From Siderastrea radians (Eukaryota; Cnidaria; Anthozoa; Scleractinia; Rhizangiidae), in contig OZ024896.1 of assembly GCA_964017195.1 (NCBI GenBank), forward strand, positions 5,007,487-5,071,486: a DNA stretch of 64,000 bases. The letters are read 5' to 3'. The notes beneath the pieces are model-generated. The model searched no databases. It saw only the letters and a program-made list of their open reading frames with translations, and was not told the origin of the DNA. Shown here piece by piece: positions 53,247 to 64,000 of this stretch. The translations under genes were made by a program, and so were the position numbers. The first letter of the stretch is position 1; each line of letters opens with the position of its first letter.

Positions 53247-54906
53247 TTCACGCCTGTTGTTGGTACTCTGTTAAAAACATCAAAATTACGGTTGGAAACG
53301 TTAGCTGAATTAAGATTAACGCAGATCTTGGCTTTTAGAAGATACGGTTTTATCACCACTTCCCTACATGCTACATGTAGCTGGAGAAAGGGAATTCGAC
53401 GGTCGATAAATCTTCAGTTTCTATTGCTGCTTTTATCAGCGATTGGAACGTAAAAAAATTGTTTAATACCCCGAAACGCAGCTAAGGGGGCATCTAAATT
53501 GACTAGGATTCTTAATTAATCAATACTTTTACCTTTCGTAAAAAGGAAGTTAGTAATCCTTCTTGATACGACAAGCACGCACGACTCAGCTGAACACTTG
53601 GCAGCTGCTTTGTACCTCGAAGAACAAATTTTCTAATTTCTCGGAAGTTGTGAAAATGATTATAAAGTTTCCATACCTTGGATTGTTAAAAGACGAAACA
53701 ACCAATGAGCTTTAACGACGTAAGTGAAATAAGTCAGTCGCCCTGGCAACGTTTCCGAGAATCAGAGCTGCACCAGTAATTTCAAACAATCGTGCTCTTT
53801 ATGTCTGTGCCAATATGCTTCCTGTGTTTCCAAGAATTAGATTTTATTTTAATTGCTTAACCAATGTTCACAAAACTTGTAAGGTTTTTTTTACAGCTAA
53901 CCAAACTGTCGTGTGTATAGGATACCATTGTTCTTCTTCCGCCTTCTCCCCAAGCTTTTATTTTTGCTTATATTATGCGAATGCTTTCCCGTGAACATTT
54001 GCAAACCCATTTCGCCATTGCTGTGAGTGAGGAGATAGATATAGTCATTAAAAGGTAAGCAATTGTGTTTAGTTATATTCCTTTGATGGTTTTCTTGTCT
54101 ATATGCAGTATATGCCATATTTACAAGCTTCTGTAAGAACATGCCCGACCAATACGATGCCGGCGACACGTTTATTTGAGCCTACTTAACTATTGTACAG
54201 AAGCTGCAATGTGGGAGTGAAATGTTTAATTTAAATCATGATTTACATGGGAAGGCAGCATTATTTCGAACTTCTAGCTCGCTAATAGATAAATCTAACC
54301 CAACATCTCTACGTTAAGATTCTCTAGACCGGGGGATTTTGTAAAAAATCTCAACCATTTGCTTGTCAATTTAGGGAGAGAGAAATGAACGTATTATTGT
54401 CAAAATCTCACGCTAGCTGTCAGCAAGATTTCCAATGTAAAACTTTGAGTGACAAAAACAGCTCCTACAATACGATCGATGCCAAGCAAAGGCTTTTATT
54501 AAACGTTCTATAGTTTCCTTTGGTGTTTCGTTATGTAAGGAAATGTTTACAAGCGACACCACAGTATGTCAGTAAATCTAGGCAAAGAAGTCGGCTCGTC
54601 AAGGCAACGCTTCGCTGCATCACATCGTCTTGATCAGGGGCTTTTTAGCTAGGATTGTCAGATAGAACTGAGAGTTCAGCTGAGAGTTGCGCCAAAGGTG
54701 ACCATTAAACACGCCACAGCCTTTCTTCTTATTGCTCAAAAGTCAAAAATTATTAGATATTGTAAGAATAAACGAATTTGCTGATCACTTTTTTGTGTCA
54801 AGTTTTCATCTTCTTGTGATGTGAAGAAAGCGTTATTTTCATTCGGATTTACAGAGAATCACAACTAACTCTATGATACTTTTATCGTCCGCAGGACAAT
54901 TTACGG
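53247..54906. other. Divergent intergenic region
   Basis: About 1.6 kb between the minus-strand GTPase and the plus-strand HEPN exon, so it should hold both promoters. No repeat of the families seen elsewhere is obvious, and no coding region is supported. Confidence 0.5.
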
Positions 54907-55625
54907 ATGGCAGCTGCCCAAGATCCAGGTGAAGCACTCTGTTCGACAGATGGGAAAGCACATTTTCAACGCCTCGCACGACTTTTGATAAGTGGAGGCA
55001 CTAGCCTACTGAGGGAGATTTTTGACACTATTCATCCACCAGCTCAGCTTTCCATAATTTTCAGCAATCCTACAACAAAAGCGCAGCTCAATGCAGCAAG
55101 ACTCACCAAGCCGCAGTGGGACTCTCTTTACCCTTCTCCAGGGGTGTACGGAAAGTCAACAGATTTTGATATCACTCTTCTGTTCAGGTTACTGAGGACG
55201 ATATGCAACCTCGCTCCTCCTGCTACGGGGTGGGATGCTCTGCCAGCAAGCACCGACCACAGTTTAACCGCAGATTTAGTGAGAATTAAACATTATCGCA
55301 ACTCAGTTTACGGTCATGTGGGCCAGACCATGGAGATCACAGAGGACGAGTTCCCCTTTCTCTGGCAGGAAATTGGTGCCGCCCTCGTACGAATTGCTGG
55401 GAACGTTAGCCACGAAATGAAAACTGAATGGCAAAAGGCCATTGACAACTTGCTGAAGGATCCTCTTACAACAGAGGATGAAAGGAATGCAAAAGAACTG
55501 GAGAGGTGGTATGAGAACGACATGGAAGTAAAGAAATCCATAGAAGAACTCAAACTTTCAAATTTAAAATTAGAGCGCCTTGTAGAAAAGATGTATCAAT
55601 CCATGGGCTGTCAGTTAACTAAAGG
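54907..55625 (+). CDS. DZIP3-like HEPN domain exon
   Basis: ATG at 54907 opens a 239-codon exon that ends at a GT donor (AAAG|GTAAGT) in phase 1. The protein begins with an HFQRLARLLISGGTSLLREI helix, LTKPQWDSLYPSPG, FDITLLFRLLRTICNLAPPA and GWDALP, the pattern of the DZIP3-type HEPN domain common in cnidarian and mollusc immune-like proteins. An R-x5-H motif (RNSVYGH, 55297-55317) matches the HEPN ribonuclease signature R-x4-6-H. A short coiled coil precedes the donor. If the intron is retained the protein stops five codons later. The acceptor before the GTPase at 56468 has the right phase, so the likely product is a HEPN-GTPase fusion. RNase activity is inferred from the motif only. Confidence 0.85.
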
Positions 55626-56467
55626 TAAGTTGTTTTCCTGATCACGTGGTACTCTTTTGTACCTTGGGATCACCTCGAGCGTGGTGAGTCAACACATAGA
55701 ACCCAGGAATGAAATGACGTGGGGTATATGATCACTGCATAGGAGGTGGTGAGGACTTTGAAGAACCTAACGAACTGTCGAGAGAGTTTTTCGGCAGTTA
55801 TCCTTTTTATTTTCTAGTTTCACTGTTTTAACTTGCAAAAGATTAGATTACCGCGCTACCCGGTCAGTCACCTCTCTTTGTGTGTTGCTACTTGAACGTT
55901 CATGCTAATGTACTTAATCGATCGGGCTTGTTTACACTGAACATCTGCGAGGATCAGGTATACGTGAAAAACATAACGTAAATGCTGCCTGAACCGAACG
56001 CTTACTGTAGGATGAAACTTTATCTTATTTTTCACAAATTACTAGTCAGACATTTCTAGCAATTTTTCCAGTTGCATCACGAAGTTCCTGTAAAAGTAAA
56101 TGGTGGAAGGAAGTTGCTGGTCAGATGAACGCAAGGCACGTTTATAAAGAGTTTTCAAATACTTTTTTCGCTTTCTTACATCAATAAAGAAATACTTATA
56201 AAAGTCTGGGCTTTCCAGGGAAACTGGCTTCAATTTTTTGACTTTCCATATTTTCTTACACAGACACATAAATGCTAAATACCAAAAAAGAGATTTCACC
56301 TCCGGTTAAAGTCTATTGCTTGAAGATCCCTTTTAGTCCAAAGGTATTTGAAGGTGTTTGCTTTTCTTTTCTTTCTTAAATAAATTTAACAAGAAACTCA
56401 AAACCCATAGCCAAAGACAAACATTATTCCCTACGCCCACATAGAGCCAACCTACATTTGCGATCAG
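55626..56467. other. Predicted intron between HEPN and GTPase exons
   Basis: No other coding exon is obvious. A minus-strand open frame at 56042-56299 has a Lys-rich, plausible composition but no domain that I recognise. The acceptor at 56458-56467 has a weak pyrimidine tract. Confidence 0.5.
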
Positions 56468-58251
56468 AGTTTAATAAACGCCTTCCAGTATCGCCTTTAA
56501 CTAACAAATATAATTCATCTTTCTGTAAAGATATAAAAGCAAGCAAAACTGCCCACAGAGAAACTGGTGACGCTAATTATGAGGGTCCTAGACGTTTGGC
56601 CGAGATTATGAAGCGAAAGGAACTGAAGATGGAAGATAACGCGGATGGAACTCCTTCTATCTATAAACTTCCAATGAAAGAAGAACTAACATTTTCAAGA
56701 TCAATGATCGCCAAAGAATCTTTCGGTGAACAAGGGCTGTTCCAAGAAAAAGTACTTCTGTTGCTTGGGGCGACTGGGGCTGGGAAGAGCACTCTGATCA
56801 ATGCCATGGTGAACTACATCATGGGAGTTAAATGGGAAGACGGCTTCCGATTCAAAGTGGCCATAGATGAGCGCCAGACGAATTACATTACTGCTTACAC
56901 GTTTCATCCTACAGATGGTTCGGCTGTCCCTTATACATTTACGGTGATTGACACTCCGGGTTTTGGTGCAACTGAAGGAGTAAAGAGAGACAAGGAGATC
57001 ACTGAACAAATTAAGAAGTTCTTTTCTATTTCTCCACCAGAAGGTATCGATCACCTCGATGGCATTGGTTTTGTTACCCAAGCTTCCCAAGTACGTCTTA
57101 CTCCGACACAGGAGTACATATTCGATTCGATCCTGTCCATATTTGGCAAAAATGTTTCAAAAAACATCTTCATGATGATTACCTTTGCAGACGGCCAACG
57201 TCCTCCTGTTTTGGAAGCCATTAAGAAAGCAAAAATCCCAAGCCAGAGTGAGCAGCACTTTAAGTTCAACAACTTGACCGTTTTCGCGGAAAATGTTACC
57301 GAACCCGATCTGAGCTATGGTGAAAAGTTCTGGAAGATGGGTTTGAGTTCCTTTGAAACTTTTTTCGTGGAGTTTTCAAAATCCGAAAGCGCCAGTCTTC
57401 GACTCACCAAAAAGGTGCTAAAGGAACGAGAACAGCTCCATATGTCACTGGAGGGACTTAATGAGCAGATTACTTTGGCTCTGGACCAAATTGAAGAGAT
57501 GCAACAGGAAGAAATTGCGTTGCGACAACATGAAAGAGATATTGAATCAAACAAGAATTTTGCGTTCAAGGTTGATGTTACAAAACCATTTCACGTCAAC
57601 CTGCAGGGGATGGGACGGCACACAACCACATGTGTACCTTGCCACAAAACCTGTCACAAGAATTGTAAAATTCTTGATGATGGAGAAAAGTCCAACTGCT
57701 CGGCCATGGGGGAAGATGGCAAATGCAGAATATGCCCAGGGAATTGTGTTTGGTCAGAACACAAGAATCTTCCCTACTTGATCGAATATAAAGTGATCAC
57801 CGAGACAAGAACGTTAGAATGTCTAAAAGAGAAATATCACAAAGCTGTCAAAGAAAAGGCCACAGCTGTAGAAATGATGCGTTCTTTAAACGAATCTCTC
57901 AAGAAAGTTCACATTCAGGTTCTCACCATGATAAAAAAAGCTCAGAAGAGTGCTCGCCGTTTGGATGAAATTGCACTCAAGTCCAAACCACTCACAGAGG
58001 TGGAGTTCATCGAACTACTTATTGAATCGGAAAGAAGAAGAGCAAATCCTGGATGGAAACAACGTGCAAAATACTATGAAGTAGTCAAGCGACATGCTGA
58101 GATGCTGTCCGAAGTAACAGATGAGGAAGAAAGTCAGAAGCTGGTGGAACAATTGTCGACACAGGGTATCGATGTCAGTGAGGGAGTAAGAAAAGAACTA
58201 GAAAAAATGTCTCTTAATGAAGATAATTCTGAAAGTGATATTCACGATTGA
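56468..58251 (+). CDS. AIG1-like P-loop GTPase with Cys-rich module (plus-strand paralogue)
   Basis: The frame is open from 56386 to the TGA ending at 58251. There is no upstream ATG before 56608, yet similarity to the minus-strand paralogue starts upstream of it (RRLAE versus PRLAE), so a splice from an upstream exon is likely. CAG|AG at 56468 would continue the phase-1 end of the HEPN exon. The G domain has GATGAGKS (56767-56790), DTPGFG (56950-56967) and ITFADGQRPP. The Cys/His module RHTTTCVPCHKTCHKNC and CRICPGNCVWSEHKNLPY is almost identical to the paralogue, then a coiled coil follows. If the ATG at 56608 is the real start, the protein is GTPase-only with 547 residues. Confidence 0.85.
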
Positions 58252-59487
58252 CATCTTGGTGATTTCAGCGCTATACCTTACAGTCAAAATGAGAGGAGCG
58301 TTCGTAATCAACTTCTTTCCATCCTATCAGAATGCTTTAACCTTTTTTTTCGTGTTTTGATATGAATGAAAATGCTGTTAGTGGAGTAAAAAGAGGAAGA
58401 AATTTAAAGAGCTAGATGACCGTGGAAGGCGGTTCAGCCAGAAAACCTGTCAAATAATCACGTATCTGACCGCTATCGTATGGAGTTTCAAATTGAGTAG
58501 TTCATTCTTCATTTCGAAAGCGGATTACGGAAACGACTAACGAAATCAGTATCGCTGTAATCAACTTCATCTTTTATTTTTCAGTGGAACGTTTCTCCTG
58601 CTTTGACTGTTATCTCCTTGATCCAATGAAAAACATCCAAACTAAAACTACCCTAAACACGATTCTGTTTAGGCATCTATCTACAATTAAAGTCCGCATT
58701 TCAATATTTAAACTTAGAAAAATTCTCGGACCTTTTTATTTCGGACATACAATTTCGGAAAATAAAACTTCCGTGCATTTTTGGCACATTTCGGAAGACT
58801 CCCTGGGACACTAAAACACTAGAAAGTTAGCGGTTTATTGTTTGTAACAATTTGTAACTCAGCCGGTGATACATCAAATTCATTCCGTAGCTAGTGTTTT
58901 GGCGATGGCACGAAAACATTTCCAGCTCAAAAACAGTCGTTCTTTTCGGTGACAGTTTTACAGCGCAGAAGATGTAGATCCGTATTTTCTGTTGTTGTTG
59001 TTGTTATTGTTGTTGCTTCTGTTTTTGATGTAATATTTCTTCTCGTATAACCGAAAAGGCTCCCTTTAAAATGTTTTGTCAGTTCAATGTTCAGCGTACA
59101 TTTTTGTCCGAAACGTCCGAAATTTTTCGGAGTTAAAGTATTAGCTCTTATTTCGATACTTTCCAGAAGTAATAATGGTCATATGTAACATCTACATGTG
59201 GATTAGCTTTTACTGTAAATGCACCTGCGAGAGAATTAGAAAGATGTCAACAATGTTTCTTATTCTACGACAACACCGGTTTTGTCGCAGATCATTGGCT
59301 TACGGCTCACTCATGTTCTGTGTGATTGTACTCTGTGAACCTTTCGCCATCGCCATACTGATTTCAAGTTTTCTCTCAAAAGGCATTCTACTGGTTTTCT
59401 TTAGTTCTTAAATTAGATTTAGTCAAAACTAGATTTACTAAAAATATTTTAACGACACTGTAAATTTTAACAAAATAACAAGGAGAC
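58252..59487. other. Intergenic stretch with decayed TTTCGGAC element
   Basis: Between 58725 and 59130 several TTTCGGAC and GTCCGAAA motifs recall the element at 15479-16371. A TTG microsatellite lies at 58993-59020. No gene is supported. Confidence 0.5.
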
Positions 59488-59770
59488 TAGCCTGAGAGAA
59501 CAGCCGACGTTTCGCGAGGTCGCCACTTGAGCCCTCGCAAAACGACGCCTAAGTAACGAGCGCAGAAATTCCATACTGATGACGTGTCACTACCCAGATC
59601 TTGGTAGTGCTTCTGATTGGTTGGAATTTTCTCTCAACAAATCAGAAGCACTACCAAGATCTGGGTAGTGACTCGTCATCAGTATGGAATTTCTGCGCTT
59701 GTTACTCAGACGTCGTTTTGCGAGGGCTCAAGTGGCGACCTCGCGAAACGTCGGCTGTTTTCTCAGGCTA
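59488..59770. mobile_element. Foldback MITE, family C copy 2
   Basis: Same element as 40377-40661 with ends TAGCCTGAGAGAACAGCCG and ACTACCCAGATCTTGGTAGT in the middle. Arm identity is higher than in copy 1. No coding capacity. Confidence 0.9.
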
Positions 59771-59931
59771 CAAGGAGACAAACGTCTCACGTGTTTCTAA
59801 TGCAAATGATAACAAGTGAAGAAATTATTAGAACAAATGATATCATTTTACGTCATGAAGTTAGAATTAAGCTCATGGCAGTCCAGGAATTGATAATCAT
59901 ATTGATTTCGATTGATTAGACTTATCATTGT

Positions 59932-60351
59932 AAAATGCTCGATTATGATTGGCTCTCCGCGCGCTCATTTGATACATAATTGGAGGGTGATCACGTGGGC
60001 GTCTAATTACAGCTGTCCGATTTGAACTTTTCGTAATTGAATAGCTGTAATCGGACTACTACGCTGCGCGCGCGTCAATCAGGTGCACTAAAATGGGTTC
60101 TTTTTATAGCTGTTTCTCCACTGCTTGCAAAGCTGGTAATTAAAAATATATTCCCGAAGGCCACGTAGATCTCCTAATCTCGAATTTTGTTATAGATACG
60201 ATTAATTGGTAACTGGACTCCGTGTCGTACAATTCAGGTGTAAGCGGGCTCGTAATTTCAAATCATCTTCGCGTACGCGCTCGGCCGATTTAAAATTAGT
60301 CGCCCGATTACTCCCTGAATTGTGCTCCACTCAGTCCAATTAACATAAATA
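59932..60351 (-). mobile_element. Repeat family D copy 2
   Basis: Uninterrupted copy of the element at 32083-32708, in reverse orientation. Its end at about 60351 falls directly downstream of the last remnant of the minus-strand gene at 60452-64000. Confidence 0.8.
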
Positions 60352-60451
60352 ATAGTACTTGTACGATATGTTAAGGGAAGATCTGTCCAACCTCGTTCCT
60401 GTTCTCTTCTGGTCCTGGCTGCAGCGTGTGCTGTGAGCGAGTGCCATACCT

Positions 60452-63400
60452 TCAATAAACTTTTCTGCTTGTCAGGATTTCAGGTTGGCCAATAATCTCT
60501 TTACATAGCATCACATGCAAAAATGCTGTGTTGTGAAGGCGAAGCACAAGTCTTGGTGAGCGAGACTGGGCAGTCAGGTAAAGGAGCTTACTGAGCTCAG
60601 TGAGGGTATCCAGCAGAGACTGAACTTTAGCTCTGACTTTTCCTACAAATTGATAGCAAAAAACATGTATAACTGATATGCATGTGTACAGTCTTGTGTT
60701 AGGTTTACAGGGTCAATTTAAAAACCTAGATGATGATGTAACAGGGAACACAAACTTAAATAAATTTGTACGAATTTAAAAACCAGAGTTGCAGTATTAA
60801 ATAAATAATCAGTTTATTATTGATTCAAGAATTCTAAATATCTGATGTAGTAATATGGGTTTAAATAGTTTTGTTATGACATTTTTTTTAGGGAAAGGTT
60901 ACATGTGTACCATAGGTTACTGTCCTAAGCTAGTTCTATGGAATAATGCTAATATTGCCCTAACCTCTTAGATACTGTGCCACAATGACAGCTACACGGC
61001 GATAGTCACAGCCACGAAGTTTTTCCTTACCAGCAAAGGTACACTCAATGATGTCTTCAAACTCTTTCTTTTCTCCTTCCTCAAGGTGGGCTGGCAGTTC
61101 TGTGAAGACATTGCAGATGTGTTCTTTCACATCATGGAGTGGCTCAGTTGGTAAGACTTCATAGTTTCCTGTAAAAAATAATAAATAAAAATGCCATTTA
61201 TGAACACTCACTCTGCAAAAGAACAAGACAGAAGCCTTTCACCTCGTGATAATATTATGGTCCTGACATGATGATTATCATAGCTGGACGACCATGGCAT
61301 TCTAAGTTATTCAGCCACCTGCTCCGGTTTGCAAATTCACACAGTTTGAGCGGTCTAAAGTGTTAAGCCAAATACACCAAGCTATTTGTTTTCTGACATT
61401 ACTGATAACTAGTCTTTCATTCAGCTGAACATCCTTATCTCTTACCCAAGTTGATTTGTTCCAGTGTCTTTTCCTGATCGAAGAACATCATGGCTGGTAC
61501 CCTTTGAATTCCACCCATTTCTTCCTTCAAGGTCTCTTGGAGTTCTTTTTTCTGGCCGTCTGCAGGAAGCCCTCTTGCTTGACACTCATTCATCTCTTAA
61601 CTCCTCTAGGCGAAGATTCTTGAAGGGCTTGAGGCCCCCATTTCTTTTTTTTCTGCCTGCAGGCCCTTGAAGAACTTTCCTCAGACGTTCACTCAGTAAT
61701 AAAATGGTTTTGAAAGTGAAACAGATAAGCAGTTGTACCTTCTAGCATCACCACTGCATCCTGAACAGCCAGCATTGCCACCCTTCTGTTCTCCACTCTC
61801 AAATTCCTGCTGTGGGCCATCACCATGAAAAAATCTCAACTCCACTAGATGTCACCACTGTGTTTCCCAGGCTTTCCAAACATGTGTTTCTGGTCTTAAT
61901 GTAAGTGAGTTGTTCAGCTTCGGATGACCCACATCTTGCCAGGATGTAAATGTGTGGCCGCTCTACAAGGGACTGCACATCAACATTTCCCTTTCCCTGC
62001 TCTTCCATTTCTTTATCAGTATAGAAAAGTGCCTCATCATAAACAACATTTACAGTTAACAGGAGGTATCCATGGTTTAAAAGGGTTGAATTATCAGCCC
62101 AAAGCATAAGATGACGTGTCCTTTCAATATGTTTTAAGCATTCTTTCATGTCATTCAAATTTGCAGTGTCTAAGCAATTAGTACTTTCACCAAGCTGTGC
62201 AAGCCTGTTTTTAACTTGTTCTTTAGTCATACCAGCATAGTATCCATCAGCTCGAGCATGAAGTACTCCTAAGTCTTCATGTTCCTTGAGCATCCTTTCT
62301 CGTATTTTTGAAAGAGGTATTTCTCGACCTGACACTGTAAATAACTCAGTTTTAATAGTTCCATCTTCTGCAAGGACAACTTTTTTGTATGTTTGGGGGA
62401 CAATCATTTCTCCAAGGACATATTCTCCACTCTCAATCTTGCTCTGTAAGTGCAAATTAAAGAAAATGAATTACATTTAGTAAATAATTTTCCCTTGTTA
62501 ACCACTGTGTAAACAGATAAAAGCAGTGAACCCTTTAGCCTGCAAGCTTGAAATGATTGTAATAGCCAGTGAGAAGAATGTGCATGTTGATATTGGGGCT
62601 TAAAGGGTCAGCCAAAAAAAATAGGAATGAATTATTTACTGGTAGCAATTATCATCTCATAAATTCTTCATGCAGGAATTAATAATATTAAGTAGAGCTG
62701 TGACTCTGATTGACATTGAGCCCAGAGGGTTTAAGAAAAGACTATGCCACAAGAAACAAACAAACAAGATATAACAGTGATACAAAATTTTTAGCTATCA
62801 TCACCTTTAAGGTATCCCTTATTTGATCATTTGTGCGTGGTAGTGGCACTGATATCTCTCCACGCTGCATGCGGATTAGTCTTCGTCTAGCAGCAGGAGT
62901 TTTTTCTCGAAACTGCTTGAATCTGGCCAGCTGTACATTATTGGCTTCTAAAAATTCTCTGACAACCATGTTCCCCAACTTTGTTTGTTCCATCAGTCCA
63001 TATCGGTGAGCAAGGTCAGAGTAAATTATCTAAAAGGCAAAAACAAACCTGTTCATTAGATGGGCCTCAGCACAAAAATCTGTTGTTTATTGCATTATAC
63101 TAAGTATTGCCCTGTAATTTATTTATTTACTGTAGAAGCTCTATCAAGCCTCCGGGGCGGGGGGGGGGGGTATTTTTTTCTTGGCCTCAAGGAAGGGGCT
63201 TTTTAAAAAGAGGAGCTTAATATAGAGGGGCTATGGGCTTATTCTATATCTTCATTATTGGAGACACTAAGATTAGATTTTCCAAATTCTCATTGCACAC
63301 TTTATAACTGAAATTGATGTTTTCTCTGTGGCATAATTGTTTTTTGTGATGTGGGTAGTTAGTCTTTTTGGCATGGGAAAGGGGGTTAATAGAGAGACAG

Positions 63401-64000
63401 GGGTAATAAACAGAGAGGACCTTAATAGAGAGGGAAGGCTATTATTTATTTGTTTATTTATTTAGCTATTTATTTTGGCTGATTGTTCTCCCCTAATGCA
63501 TAACTGCTGTCCCCAGTCAGTTCAGTAACTGTACAGTTACAATGCCATTTGAAATGAAATACTAACCCTGTTACCATCTTTCATTTCATTTACTTCTTTC
63601 AGGAGTCCCTCCTTGTCAAAGTCAAGGTCCTCAGGCTTTGGTGAGTGCCGCTTCCGTTTGCGGTGGCCATGGTCTTCAAGGCTTTTCCGTTTGGCAGCTC
63701 TGTTGTCTGCTTCCTCTGGGGTCTCAAAAAACAGAGCCAGACGCTGTTCCTGTCCCTGACTGTATGGCTGTCGTGTGCCCAGCATGGTGTCACAGTCCCG
63801 TCTTGACCACTGCTCCTCGATTTGCTTTTTTTCAGTCCTCACTTTTTCCCTTCGTTCTTTCTTCAGTTCAGCTGGGGATTTTTTCTCCTGCAGATTAAGC
63901 TCAGGGGTCTTTGTCTGGGCTTTAGCAAAGGACATGCCAAAGAGTTCTTTGAAGGGCCCATTAATTCGGTCGTAGATTTTGCCTACTGCCTTTTTGATAG
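60452..64000 (-). pseudogene. Multi-exon gene of an unnamed cnidarian family, frameshifted, open at the right edge
   Basis: Minus-strand exons with matching phases: 63567-64000 (incomplete at the window edge), 62805-63029, about 61739-62443, about 61446-61691, 60965-61168 and 60452-60642. The first exons are rich in Lys and Glu (SPAELKKERREKVRTEKKQI), then AARRRLIRMQRGEI, a long conserved central region, FFHGDGPQQEFESGEQKGG with Cys-x2-Cys, a SAP-like helix pair (LRLEELRDE and CQARGLPADGQKKELQETL), QRVPAMMFFDQEKTL, NYEVLPTEPLHDVKEH and SPRLVLRLHNTAFLH. Two frameshifts are visible, near 61830 (before FFHGDG) and near 61596 (after LRDE). I remember this arrangement from uncharacterised anthozoan proteins but cannot name it. 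The shifts and truncation next to repeat D favour a pseudogene; sequencing error is the alternative. Confidence 0.6.
62529..62611. repeat. Partial copy of MITE family E
   Basis: Ends GAACCCTTTAGCCTGCA and GGGGCTTAAAGGGTC resemble the inverted ends of the element at 37889-38099, with a shortened centre. Confidence 0.5.

Noticed and set aside
56701..57090. Minus-strand open frame inside the GTPase
   Set aside because: Shadow of the conserved plus-strand GTPase coding sequence.

Overview
The window is nuclear DNA from an animal, most likely an anthozoan cnidarian such as a stony coral or sea anemone. The genes are split by GT-AG introns, the intergenic DNA is AT-rich and full of short foldback elements and tRNA-derived SINEs, and the gene content (a KANK family gene, FAF1, a DZIP3-type HEPN domain, AIG1-like GTPases, a Crypton-type tyrosine recombinase) is animal-like. 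The species is an inference; no rRNA or mitochondrial marker is present.

Layout. 211-10021 (minus): a KANK-like gene with one large coding exon (coiled coil plus an unusual run of CxxC repeats) and four ankyrin exons; it leaves the window on the left. 10022-18536: no gene that I can support, but several foldback or terminal-inverted-repeat elements. 18537-20216 (minus): a two-exon tyrosine recombinase with its catalytic residues. 21498-22620: a truncated Penelope-like retroelement between inverted repeats. 23436-49634 (minus): a FAF1 orthologue of about 26 kb. I rebuilt 20 coding exons with matching phases (UBA, two ubiquitin-like domains, UAS, coiled coil, UBX); at least one short exon between 41320 and 49448 was not found. 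Its introns hold a 106-bp tandem repeat, SINEs, many MITEs and a decayed Ty1/copia element (43713-48649) that sits inside an older palindromic element and carries a younger hAT-like MITE. 51474-58251: two divergently oriented paralogous P-loop GTPases with a Cys-rich module, and between them a DZIP3-type HEPN exon on the plus strand whose splice phase fits the plus-strand GTPase. 60452-64000 (minus): a degenerate multi-exon gene of a family I cannot name, open at the right edge.

How the genes work together. The genes do not form a pathway. FAF1 and KANK look like conserved housekeeping genes. The HEPN/GTPase cluster has the domain content expected of an innate immune module and is the part most likely to be new: a predicted HEPN-GTPase fusion with an intact R-x5-H ribonuclease motif. 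The DNA between genes is a record of nested transposition, with several insertions datable by target duplications visible in the sequence.

Limits. All exon boundaries are from reading splice sites and phases by eye; family names come from recognition of conserved motifs, not from a search.
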